Shown here piece after piece: positions 1 to 7,104 of a stretch of 32,086 bases of DNA (positions are counted from its first letter, which is position 1; each line of letters begins with the position of its first letter). The stretch is from Candidatus Melainabacteria bacterium (GTDB taxonomy: Bacteria; Cyanobacteriota; Vampirovibrionia; Obscuribacterales; Obscuribacteraceae). The DNA lies in assembly GCA_003153555.1 (NCBI GenBank), contig PLZS01000152.1:1-32086 (forward strand). Reading direction: 5' to 3'. Under the pieces are notes generated by a model that did not search any database, had not been told where the DNA came from, and worked only from the letters and a program-made list of their open reading frames with translations. A program made the position numbers and the translations under genes.

Positions 1-361
1 AATTGCCGACATCGCCGGAATCTTGTGAATGATTGTAGTTACCGACATCTCCCGAGCCATCTTTCTGAACATGATTGTAATTACCAACATCTCCAGCAGT
101 ATCAGCAGCCGGTTGAGCCTTAACTACCACCGTGTCGGATGGTTTCGCTGCAATCAGACCGGCTGCGCCGTATATGCTGGCGCCATCTCCGAAGTCAAGG
201 TGGTCCGGTAGAGGCGCAGCGTTTCGTCCACCACCAGCAGCACCGGCATCGGAACGGTATGGAGCAAGAATACTAAGGTTGGAGGGCTTAAGGAGGTCGT
301 TAACATCGAAGATCACAGACGGTTTTTCGACAACTGTAGCGATGTTTTTGATGTTGTCCAT
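1..361 (-). CDS. Partial orphan protein with GDVGNYNH repeats (runs off left edge)
   Basis: An open frame starts at ATG 361 on the minus strand and runs without a stop to base 1, so at least 120 residues are present and the C-terminus is outside the window. A GGAG Shine-Dalgarno lies about ten bases upstream of the ATG. The N-terminal 85 residues are low-complexity with Ala/Gly-rich patches. From about residue 88 the motif GDVGNYNH repeats three times (third copy cut by the window edge), with spacers of about 6 and 4 residues. No signal peptide or membrane segment is visible. I do not recognise the family. The repeats could form a beta-type or surface structure, but that is a guess. The gene is real on the strength of its SD, clean frame and in-phase repeats. 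Confidence 0.7.
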   Translation of the reverse strand, partial: MDNIKNIATVVEKPSVIFDVNDLLKPSNLSILAPYRSDAGAAGGGRNAAPLPDHLDFGDGASIYGAAGLIAAKPSDTVVVKAQPAADTAGDVGNYNHVQKDGSGDVGNYNHSQDSGDVGN

Positions 362-585
362 TTTGATTCTCCGGGTGGGGTTCGGTTGATGCAAAGAGAA
401 TAAGGGACTGGTTGTCGCAGCAAGGTAACACGCGTGTAGCATGAATGTAACATCGGCAAAAATCTTGCAATCGGTTCGTTCGGTCGCCAACGGTCAGGTC
501 CAGACAGCCCTAGAGTAGAATCGGCACCCTTAACACTGGAGTTGGTGGGCATGACACCGCTGACGGTGACAGCACCTGCTATGTA

Positions 586-933
586 CTACTTAGCGTCTTG
601 AAATCGGAGTTTGTTGATTCGGTTTTGCAAACCCGAAATCGTACCTGACCAGCGATTGAGCATCAATTTAGTGATAGGCGCGTGCGGTTTGGCAGGAGAC
701 AATGCCAGGCTGGCTTCGAATTTCTCGACGGCCGCCACTTCTTCGGGCTTAGTCAAGGCGCTGAGCACCTCGTCGCGCCCGAATTCAGGCGACAAAAGAA
801 ACTGATGCATCTTTTCGAATGCCGGACGGCCGTCCGGTGACAAGGCACAGTGCAAAACAAGAGCGGAGAGCAACGTGCGTTCCCACTTGTGCCAAAGCTT
901 GTCGTGCTGCACAGGCGGCATTGTATGACCCAT
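586..933 (-). CDS. Hypothetical 115-aa protein
   Basis: The frame starts at ATG 933 with AGGG about ten bases upstream; a second ATG four codons in (MGHTMPP) is an alternative. The 115-residue product is soluble, mainly helical by composition, with a hydrophobic helix around residues 15-32 and a basic C-terminus. I see no signal peptide, metal motif or known domain. It stands alone, about 220 bases downstream of the repeat gene on the same strand and followed by the small coiled-coil gene, with gaps that do not suggest one operon. Coding is supported by codon regularity and the lack of a better overlapping frame. Function unknown. Confidence 0.6.
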   Translation of the reverse strand: MGHTMPPVQHDKLWHKWERTLLSALVLHCALSPDGRPAFEKMHQFLLSPEFGRDEVLSALTKPEEVAAVEKFEASLALSPAKPHAPITKLMLNRWSGTISGLQNRINKLRFQDAK

Positions 934-1025
934 GATTTTTAACCCTATGATTGCAATCCGCTACACCTAGGACTGGCTGGACTTATTAAGTTCTTCCATA
1001 CAGGGCTGTTTCTTGGACAAACGGG

Positions 1026-1307
1026 CTACAGCAGTTTCAACTTAACAGTATTCAGTTCTTGTCTGACGCGTTTCATCGATTGAGTTATCTCCAACTGCTT
1101 TTTGTCTACTTCGAGTTGAGCGCGTTTGAGGGCATCTTGCGCAACTTGCAGTTCATCATACGTTTTTTCCAGCTCTCGTTCTTTCTCCAAAAGGCGGTTG
1201 TGTTCGTCATCGACATCATATTGAACGCGGTCAACGTTGATTTGGGCGTATGCTGGTGAAACACAAGCTGCAAGGATAACAAAACTCAAAAAGAAAGAAA
1301 GTTTCAT
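1026..1307 (-). CDS. Small exported coiled-coil protein
   Basis: A 93-residue protein with an N-terminal signal sequence (MKLSFFLSFVILAACVSPAYA) followed by a heptad-rich, charged helix from about residue 30 to the end. The signal has both an LAAC lipobox-like site and an AYA-Q signal-peptidase-I site, so it is either a lipoprotein or a soluble periplasmic/secreted protein. The start ATG lies three bases after the stop codon of the upstream minus-strand gene (1311-1910), so the two are almost certainly co-transcribed and may be translationally coupled. The helical part resembles generic periplasmic coiled-coil proteins; no partner can be named. Confidence 0.75.
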   Translation of the reverse strand: MKLSFFLSFVILAACVSPAYAQINVDRVQYDVDDEHNRLLEKERELEKTYDELQVAQDALKRAQLEVDKKQLEITQSMKRVRQELNTVKLKLL

Positions 1308-1310
1308 CGC

Positions 1311-1910
1311 TTATTTAGCAGAAAAATCTAAATTCACCGGTTCGGACTGGAGCGATTCTTGCTCGCTACCGCTTGTCACCGGCACATCTTTTGAAACTGT
1401 TTTCAGACTCAAATCGCGTGCACATATTTCACCTGTGCCATGTATAAGTATGCCAAAAGAAATCGCGTGGGCGTCCTTTGGAACATCGAGGACAATGCCG
1501 TATTTTTTCCAGTCGGTAGTACCAATGATTGGCCGCTTTTCCATATTGTCAAAACTCAATACACGTCCATTTTCGGTATCGATGCGCATCCACAGACCGC
1601 CTAAGACCTTTATGTTGCTCGTTTTCAACCATCCGGTAAATTCAAGCCTTTGGTTGTCATATTTGTCGGCAGAGATTTTTTGCATCAAGGTTGTAAAACC
1701 TTCTATCTCCGAAGCTTTGGACTTGATGTCCACCACTGTTTTTTTGTCGTCCGCCGATACTTCAAGAGCAAATTCATATTTAGTTGGCTTGTCGCCCTTG
1801 ATAGCCCAGCCCTGTGGCGCGGAGTTCGCGTCGAAAACGCGAGCGCTAGCAGCGGAGCCAGTTAACGAACAAAGAAAGATAATGGCTCCAACGGTTGTAA
1901 GAAATCTCAT
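1311..1910 (-). CDS. Secreted beta-sandwich-like protein
   Basis: A 199-residue exported protein. The frame is open to 1961, but ATG 1910 is preferred: it has AGGA ten bases upstream and begins a good signal peptide ending near SAASA. The mature part has an all-beta pattern with the stretch GLWMRIDTENGRVLSFDNM, then RPIIGTTDWKKYGIVLDVP and FGILIHGTGEICARDL. This pattern (GLWMRvD, FDNM, rPi-GTtDW, VlDVP, FGilL-G-G) is a known C-terminal domain found in many regulators and secreted proteins, with a likely galactose-binding-type fold. What it binds is not evident. It is the first gene of a two-gene unit with the coiled-coil protein three bases downstream. Confidence 0.78.
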   Translation of the reverse strand: MRFLTTVGAIIFLCSLTGSAASARVFDANSAPQGWAIKGDKPTKYEFALEVSADDKKTVVDIKSKASEIEGFTTLMQKISADKYDNQRLEFTGWLKTSNIKVLGGLWMRIDTENGRVLSFDNMEKRPIIGTTDWKKYGIVLDVPKDAHAISFGILIHGTGEICARDLSLKTVSKDVPVTSGSEQESLQSEPVNLDFSAK

Positions 1911-2035
1911 AGCCAGTCCTGTACCAAGTGAAAATACGTTTCGTATTATATCGCCTCTCACAAGTAAGACAGTGAGAATTTAGGAGGTGGTTCCGAAGCT
2001 TCGGCAGCGTCGGTCAGGGAAGACGATAGGTGTCT

Positions 2036-2055
2036 GGGCACTATATACGGTGCCC
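2036..2055. repeat. GGCAC-type intergenic hairpin, copy 1
   Basis: Six-base arms GGGCAC and GTGCCC enclose an eight-base loop containing TATATACG. Close relatives occur at 8683-8700 and 21285-21302, and looser ones at 8823-8846 and 31959-31976, all between genes. This looks like a dispersed REP-like hairpin or a family of termination/processing hairpins. The 300-base stretch 1911-2208 holds nothing else I can support. Confidence 0.5.
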
Positions 2056-2208
2056 CATAGGTGTAGCGGCGTGACATCATCCGCTGTTTCTGACTCAAAT
2101 TAACCGCCACTGGAAGTGGTGCCGAACTCAAATCAATTGACAATGAACCCAAATTAAATGACACCAGCGCTGGTGACAAAGGCAGAGTAAGGAAAACGAA
2201 CGTTTATC

Positions 2209-2565
2209 TTACTGGCAACCGGCCACTTTTAATTGTTCGCCCAACTCTTGCTCCCGCATCGGATCCATTTGGCCGGCAAATAGCTGTTTGACCTCAGCTT
2301 GCTTGATGTTCAGGAAGTCTGATAGAGAGCGGACATCGTAACCGTGTCTGGTAATCGAAGCCACCCATGCGGAGTGGTCATTGGTGAGGATTGATTCGAC
2401 CAGGGCTGCACTGATTGGTCGCTCGGCTGTTGCGTGCCCGGCCTCCAGGACTTTTGCCAGGTGTTCGTGAATTTGTAGCGCTGTCGTGGAGCGTTCTGCA
2501 ATGAGGTCGATTGCTTCTGGCTGCAAAATATCTTCTGGGTATGTTGTGCAACGCAGGTTCGCAAT
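2209..2565 (-). pseudogene. C-terminal remnant of a transposon-type AAA ATPase
   Basis: The frame is open from 2565 and reads PEDILQPEAIDLIAERS, then TALQIHEHLAKVLEAGHAT and a helix-turn-helix-like tail (TRHGYDVRSLSDFLNIKQAE). This matches the C-terminal lid and tail of ExeA/TniB-like ATPases that accompany DDE transposases. The P-loop and Walker B parts are missing, and no ATG exists; the only in-frame starts are a TTG at 2526 and similar. About 119 residues remain of a protein that is normally over 250. I therefore call it a 5'-truncated remnant. Upstream on the minus strand the frame is closed by TGA at 2566-2568, at the edge of an unrelated plus-strand fragment. Confidence 0.6.
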
Positions 2566-2675
2566 TCAGATCAGTAACTGATGAGGCTGCGCAGGTTCAA
2601 TGCGATGAGCACGTTGCAAACGCAGTTAAATATGCAGACGCTTTAGTTGCCGAGTTGGAAAAGAACAAGTCTTAG
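2541..2675 (+). CDS. Possible 44-aa fragment of an unknown gene
   Basis: A short plus-strand frame starts at ATG 2541 and ends at TAG 2673-2675. Its second half reads as an amphipathic, Ala/Glu-rich helix (CDEHVANAVKYADALVAEL) with normal codon use. It overlaps the broken end of the AAA ATPase remnant on the other strand. There is no clear ribosome site, so this is more likely the 3' end of a gene whose 5' part was lost than a true mini-gene. Confidence 0.25.
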   Translation: MLCNAGSQFRSVTDEAAQVQCDEHVANAVKYADALVAELEKNKS

Positions 2676-2719
2676 GTTTAACCGGCCTCAGCACCATGTT
2701 GTGCACCAGCATTTACTTG

Positions 2720-2980
2720 CTACTCTAAGTATTGGCTCACCATGCCTACAAGTGCTGATTTATTCGAATTTTTCGTACCAGCTATGTGACTAGAAGTGTC
2801 CACAGGTTTGGTGATAACTGGTCCGCCGCTATTCCCTGGATAACATGGTGCGTCGATTAAAAAAGTCTGGCTTTCCCTTGCGTAGGTGTCGCTGCTTTGG
2901 TGTAGCTGCGCTTTTAAGATTAATGAACGCTTTGACGGCCGAACCATATGCGCCACCAGCGTTCTAGATATAGATCTGGA
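2720..2980 (-). pseudogene. Trypsin-like serine protease fragment
   Basis: The frame is open from 2980; a GTG at 2956 is the first usable start. The central stretch FLIDAPCYPGNSGGPV is the catalytic-serine segment of chymotrypsin/trypsin-fold peptidases (consensus GNSGGPV), followed by a Gly-Met-Val-Ser strand. The segments carrying the catalytic His and Asp are absent, and only about 86 codons remain. The piece is therefore a non-functional C-terminal fragment. It directly follows the stop of the degraded gene at 2981-3499 in the same frame, in a run of truncated genes. Confidence 0.55.
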
Positions 2981-3499
2981 TTAAACAGCTTGTAGGCGTG
3001 TTTGTAGACGTACCATCCTTGTTCCGCCTGGCAGTGTCATCGTCAGTTGTCCGTTCGGGGCGCGTTCGGTAAACAGAAAATCTCCGCTGTTGGTCGGTAT
3101 TCACCGCGCGGTGTATCCGCTGTCGAATTCTTTTACAACGGTCCCGTCTGCTCGTGTCGTCGTTGTGCAGTTTGCGGTGCGGGTTTGAAACGTTCCCTCT
3201 CCTAAGCTTTTCGTCGACATCGTCGTGCCCCTCAGCTCATTCGCCACCGCATCTGCCATCTTTCGTTCAACGAGTTCGCCACCTTTCTTGAATCCAAATC
3301 CGCCGATACCCACCGCGAGCACGAAGTCGAAGACCGGCGCGCCTAATTCTTTTGCCACCGCTTTTCGGGTTGCATCCTCGTTGCCTTTCCAAGCTTCCGC
3401 AAAGATGTTGGCAATTCGAGCGTTCCGTTGCTTTCCTACTTCGTCGCTCGGTAGAAAGGTTTCTTTGGTATCAAAGTTATTTATTATGTTCGTATACGA
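2981..3499 (-). pseudogene. Degraded gene with in-frame TGA and truncated ends
   Basis: An uninterrupted frame from 3499 to TGA 3101-3103 encodes a helical, Gly-rich segment (FVLAVGIGGFGFKKGGELVE) and a Thr-rich tail (TTTTRADGTVVKEFD). There is no ATG, only a GTG at 3358. After the TGA the same frame goes on for 39 codons of plausible sequence (TNSGDFLFTERAPNGQLTM) and then runs into the 21-bp repeat at 2991-3011 before a TAA. The continuity across the TGA suggests a premature stop in a once longer protein, with the 3' end replaced at the repeat. The TGA sits beside the perfect palindrome CACCGCGCGGTG. Family not recognised. Confidence 0.5.
2991..3011 (-). repeat. 21-bp repeat, copy 1 (CTACAAAC-NN-GCCTACA core)
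   Basis: This 21-bp stretch recurs exactly at 12599-12619 in the same orientation. Read on the minus strand it contains CTACAAACACGCCTACA, which differs only at the two central bases from CTACAAACTGGCCTACA in the 101-bp repeats at 7958 and 12982. It marks the point where the coding continuity of the degraded gene at 2981-3499 ends. Confidence 0.6.
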
Positions 3500-3549
3500 T
3501 TATTTGGCGCTGCTTCTGTTGCAGGCGTGTTTATGCGTTGAGTTCCTCG

Positions 3550-4974
3550 TTAGTACGAGTAATAATCCTCCGGCATTGTTTCAGTCGGGCGCCAGTCTAT
3601 ATCGCCTGCTTCAACACCTTGATACTTCAAGAACACCTTAGCAATAGCAGGCTTATTTAATTTGGTTTTGTGATCCAGACTAGCCACTGTCCATTTAATC
3701 GCTTCAGTTAGATTAAGCTGGTTCGCCTTGGCCAGACCGATAATCAGAACCAAAATATGTTTGCAAACTGCTCCTTTCAATCCACCGCATAGTTTGAAAT
3801 TTTGCGTGCAACAAGTGTAGGACCCATCAGATGTGAGAGTGCAGCCATAGACGAGTTTCTCATCTGTCTGACTCCTTACGATGCCAATAACACCTTTATC
3901 GCTTACTTCTGAAAACAACTGAAACTTGTTTTTCTTCAAAATTCTGAGGGCTTTATCCATCCGACCATCTTCGAGCTGAAATCTCAAGTTGAAGATGAAT
4001 TCGTCCAGGTTTGCGACACCTTCGTCAAGCAGTTTTTTGATAATAAACTGCTTAAACGGATCAGGGCCTTTCCCCCGCCAATCTAGTTTGAACCATTGTG
4101 GAAAAACTACTGGAACTATCGTTTTTTCGTCGTACGTAGCGTCATCGAACTTCGCGTCGTCGACAATGGCGGTCGAGAGATCGGCACCCTTTAGATTGGC
4201 TTGCTCCAAGTCTGCTTTGCTTAGATCAGCATTTTTGAAAATAGCCCTGCTGAAGTTGCCCCTGTCCATTTTCGCTTGTTTCAGGCAAGAGTCTGTGAAA
4301 TCAACTGCCGATGCTTCAGCAGTGCTTAGACTTGCTTTGGTCAGATTCGCACCACGGATAGTGGCATCTTCAAGCTTTGTTTTAACGAGATTCGCGTTAG
4401 TCATTTGAGCCCGATCGAAGTTTGCTCTCGCAAAATTGAGCCCATCTAGTCTCGCTTCCTTTAAGTTTGCGGAATCAAGTTGGCTGCCATTCCACTCAAT
4501 ATGGGCACGTCCGTGGTGGGGAACTGTGTTCCAAGCGTCAATACCCTTAGGGCCGCCCGTCAGTTTACTCAACAAAAAATTCTTGAATATCGTCGCACGA
4601 GCCCGATCTGGTTGTGTATATTCCGCGCACGGCTGACACTGAAAGGCGTCGCACCACGCGGTGCGTGCTAACGCTAAGATTTCCGAAGATGGCGAATCCA
4701 CATTGACTGTTTCAGGCATCGGCTTTGCGCCGGGAAACCAATTTGGTAGTGCTGCGAATGCTTCTGCAAGTGTGTCATGACCCGCATGCTCGAACTTAAT
4801 AGAGCCTGGACTCTCGAGACGGTAACTGCGAACGTATTTGCCTTGCCCATCGCATGTCAGTTGCAATTCTCTGATAAACCCATCCGCCTCCACGTACATA
4901 GTTGTCTTAAATTGCTGGAGAATGGTCAAGGACTTCCGAAGTTCATCAAGGTTTCGCTGCATCGTTGAGTCCAT
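3550..4974 (-). CDS. Pentapeptide-repeat protein with Cys-rich SWIM-like module
   Basis: A 474-residue cytoplasmic protein starting at ATG 4974 with GGAG upstream. Residues 1-160 are a unique N-terminal domain. About residues 164-280 are pentapeptide repeats of the A(D/N)LXX type (ANLKEARLDGLNFARANF, ADLSKADLEQANLKGADLS), which fold as a right-handed quadrilateral beta-helix. The C-terminal 190 residues contain a Cys-rich block with C378, C388, C389, C396, C404 and H406, ending CKHILVL, like SWIM-type zinc-binding modules. Such pentapeptide plus CC...C.GL.GA.CKH proteins are known as uncharacterised families. Function is open; DNA mimicry or protein binding are possibilities only. It is a full-length gene surrounded by broken ones. 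Confidence 0.85.
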   Translation of the reverse strand: MDSTMQRNLDELRKSLTILQQFKTTMYVEADGFIRELQLTCDGQGKYVRSYRLESPGSIKFEHAGHDTLAEAFAALPNWFPGAKPMPETVNVDSPSSEILALARTAWCDAFQCQPCAEYTQPDRARATIFKNFLLSKLTGGPKGIDAWNTVPHHGRAHIEWNGSQLDSANLKEARLDGLNFARANFDRAQMTNANLVKTKLEDATIRGANLTKASLSTAEASAVDFTDSCLKQAKMDRGNFSRAIFKNADLSKADLEQANLKGADLSTAIVDDAKFDDATYDEKTIVPVVFPQWFKLDWRGKGPDPFKQFIIKKLLDEGVANLDEFIFNLRFQLEDGRMDKALRILKKNKFQLFSEVSDKGVIGIVRSQTDEKLVYGCTLTSDGSYTCCTQNFKLCGGLKGAVCKHILVLIIGLAKANQLNLTEAIKWTVASLDHKTKLNKPAIAKVFLKYQGVEAGDIDWRPTETMPEDYYSY

Positions 4975-5233
4975 ACTTCGTTCTCCAGCTCTCTAGTGGA
5001 CTGATCCTTTAATTGCATATACCACTTCAGTGGTCTAGCCAGTGGTGAAATGCTGCTCTAATACGAATCCGGGATGGAAAAGCCAAGGGCGGCAGGACTC
5101 TACGATCCAGTCTGGCGAATGAGAGGAATGCTCATAAGGCTCGCCGTCCCGGTTTAATCTTTGCCCAAACTTGTGTAAGCCCCTCGATTTATTATGCTGC
5201 AAAAGCTCAAGAACGAGAAAAAAGTACGCTGCA

Positions 5234-5341
5234 TCAAACAGGCAAAGATGCCTTGTGAGAAAAAGCCAAATCAGAGGCTTCGTCCCATACTGCAAGAGCT
5301 TCCTTCAAACGTCCTTGTCCTGACAGCTGTTCGGCAATCAT
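5234..5341 (-). CDS. Small 35-aa ORF coupled to the toxin-like gene
   Basis: ATG 5341 overlaps the TGA (5338-5340) of the shifted-frame end of the toxin-like gene as ATGA, the usual arrangement of coupled toxin and immunity genes. The 35 residues include RLKEALAVWDEASDLAFS, a TPR-like helix pair start. It stops early at 5234-5236, so it may itself be a truncated partner gene. The bases below (5035-5230) hold no frame I can defend. Confidence 0.35.
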   Translation of the reverse strand: MIAEQLSGQGRLKEALAVWDEASDLAFSHKASLPV

Positions 5342-6179
5342 CGGCAATTAGTAAATCCAGGATTGTTCGAGAGATAATCGGTTTTGAGCGTTGCATTGAT
5401 GGCGTGACCGCTTTCGTGAAACATGTTGAATAAGGCATCCGGTGGATGATGAGGCACCCACTCACCGGCTTGATGTGCTCAAATTCAGGTCTGTCCATCT
5501 TATGTGTACAGCGGACATCATCCTGAAGCACTTCCATCTTTTTGTTAAGCCCAGCCATTTTTTCGCTGATAGCAGTCATCTTTTCTCTGGCACTTTCGAA
5601 AGTGGTGGCAACTTTGGCAACGATGCCTTCCTCTTTAATCACAGTGCCGACTACCGATGCAACTTTTCCGAGACCAGCAGCAAGCGCGCCTTCTGGAATC
5701 AATTCAGGAGCAACTATTGTTCCGATTACGGTAGGCGCGACATCATGACCAACGATGTATCCCTTTTCTTTGGCAGATAGATGATTGAAGTGATCAACTG
5801 ACTTGGCGATTCCGCTTCCGATTGCTTCACCTGTGTGAATGGCATCATTAGCCATCCCCGCGACATCGCCGGTTGAAACTTTGTTTGCTACGTAAGATGA
5901 TCCTGCAACAACGGCTTCACCGGCTGCATGAAGCGCTTTGCCTGTCCCATCGACGGCATTATGAATAGTATCGCCGGGATGAGTAATGGCTTGACCGGCT
6001 GCTTTTGTCGTCTTAATGGCGAAATTACCCAGCCCGGCTCCGAATCCAATGCAGAATTGATTGAAACCATCGAGCGCATTAGAAGGCTGTTGTTCCCGTG
6101 GTTTTGCAGCGCCTGGTCCCCAAGTCTCATTATGGTTTATCGTGCAAATTGAAAGATAGTGTTCTGCCTTTGAGGGCAA
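5271..6179 (-). CDS. Polymorphic-toxin-like protein, frameshifted near C-terminus
   Basis: The 302-codon frame begins at a TTG (6179) without a clear SD, and open sequence extends slightly further, so the 5' end may be truncated. Residues 40-180 are Ala/Gly-rich helices (FCIGFGAGLGNFAIKTTKAA, then TVIGTIVAPELIPEGALAAG) as in pre-toxin linker regions of polymorphic toxins, followed by a short coiled coil. Near 5445 the protein-like sequence switches frame. The annotated frame goes on to 5271 with low-quality sequence, while the other frame reads WVPHHPPDALFNMFHESGHA and ends at TGA 5338-5340. HESGH fits the HExxH zinc-metallopeptidase motif. I read this as a C-terminal toxin domain put out of frame by one indel, or less likely a programmed shift. 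No export domain is present. Confidence 0.55.
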   Translation of the reverse strand: MPSKAEHYLSICTINHNETWGPGAAKPREQQPSNALDGFNQFCIGFGAGLGNFAIKTTKAAGQAITHPGDTIHNAVDGTGKALHAAGEAVVAGSSYVANKVSTGDVAGMANDAIHTGEAIGSGIAKSVDHFNHLSAKEKGYIVGHDVAPTVIGTIVAPELIPEGALAAGLGKVASVVGTVIKEEGIVAKVATTFESAREKMTAISEKMAGLNKKMEVLQDDVRCTHKMDRPEFEHIKPVSGCLIIHRMPYSTCFTKAVTPSMQRSKPIISRTILDLLIADDCRTAVRTRTFEGSSCSMGRSL

Positions 6180-6248
6180 GATTAGGAGACGGAGTACGAA
6201 TCTATGGGACGGGCTAGTGCCTGGTTGGCCTTAGGTGGCGGGCAACTA

Positions 6249-6659
6249 CTAGTCCCACTTTATACATTTTTTCAGCGTTCGCCATTTTCGACCACCGCAC
6301 TGATCACACCGCGCTTCTGCGTCAGCGGATAACTGTCCGCCACAGTCGCACTGCGGTAGCGGGTTCGGTAGTCCAACGATGCGTTCTTTGTAAACGCCCT
6401 TGAAAGTGTGGAGTTTCTTGAAAGATAACTGTCCGCCACATTCGCACGATAGCGGGTTCAGTAGTCTTGCAACGAGGCGGTCTCTGAATATTTTCTTGCA
6501 ACATTGGCACTCAAAGCCGACATCTTCTTCGTCAAATCCAATTGAGTGACCTTTGCCACAGTCCGTGCAATAGAACATCGCCCCCGTCCTGCCGCCACCA
6601 CGAAGGATGTCTTGCTGATTACCGCAGTTTGCGCAAATGCCTTGAAATCCATCTCCCAT
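6249..6659 (-). CDS. Multi zinc-ribbon protein
   Basis: A 136-residue protein. ATG 6659 is chosen because GGAG lies eight bases upstream; a GTG at 6686 would add nine residues. It contains a series of Cys pairs: C9/C12, C31/C34, C51-C54, C72/C74, C104/C106 and C118/C121, the later ones in CGG knuckles (SCECGGQLS, QCDCGGQLS, CDQCGG). This is typical of small zinc-ribbon proteins, here with a local duplication of the CGGQLS knuckle. It is probably cytosolic with a nucleic-acid or protein contact role, but no partner is visible. It lies between the toxin-like gene and the IS110 remnant. Confidence 0.7.
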   Translation of the reverse strand: MGDGFQGICANCGNQQDILRGGGRTGAMFYCTDCGKGHSIGFDEEDVGFECQCCKKIFRDRLVARLLNPLSCECGGQLSFKKLHTFKGVYKERIVGLPNPLPQCDCGGQLSADAEARCDQCGGRKWRTLKKCIKWD

Positions 6660-7004
6660 GTTCCATCTCCCATGGTCACAGTCCACGTAATGTTTTCACT
6701 CGCTCTCTTATCCTTTCGGAGACTTTTTTCAGCCCAGGATGCCGCTGCTGGCGGTATCACTCCAAACCCCACTCGCTTGACGTTCATATAATGACCGGTT
6801 ATGTTTCATCGCCCCGAAACGCCCACAGGTAGACTTGCTAAGGTATTTTCTGGCAAATTTTCTTTTTTGGGGTACGTCAAGTACCACCGATCTCGCCTCT
6901 TTCCCTTACTCATCAGTCGCTCAGCACCACGGCGCTTCACTTGCTTACGCAGTTTTCTTCGACGATTCCACGTTCAACTCTGTGCCCATTATGGAGGTAT
7001 TCCT

Positions 7005-7103
7005 ATGGCTAGATCTACCACGTCTGCGAGCATCGAAACGTATGCAGGCATTGACTACCACAAGAAATTTAGCATGGTTACCTTGGGTGATCAGAACGTG
7101 TAG
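7005..7103 (+). pseudogene. IS110-family transposase, N-terminal 32 codons only
   Basis: ATG 7005 has a good SD (GGAGG nine bases upstream) and opens a frame reading ETYAGIDYHKKFSMVTLGDQ, the N-terminus of IS110/IS1111 DEDD transposases, in which the first Asp of the catalytic tetrad lies in GID. A stop follows at 7101-7103. The rest of the roughly 300-350-residue transposase is missing, so only the left end of an insertion sequence survives. The noncoding 6687-7004 stretch is probably the element's left flank; I see no gene there. The break point is one base from the stop codon of the next minus-strand gene. Confidence 0.75.
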
Positions 7104-7104
7104 T

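Noticed and set aside
313..552. 79-codon minus-strand frame
   Set aside because: Overlaps the start region of the repeat gene in another frame, without protein-like composition.
1958..2179. 73-codon minus-strand frame
   Set aside because: No SD or family pattern, and it contains the intergenic GGCAC hairpin; probably chance.
5035..5295. 86-codon minus-strand frame below the toxin-like gene
   Set aside because: It reads through the coupled small ORF in another frame. Its last 45 residues look somewhat coding, but no start or family supports it.
6458..6787. 109-codon minus-strand frame
   Set aside because: Shadow of the zinc-ribbon gene; the Cys pattern belongs to the other frame.
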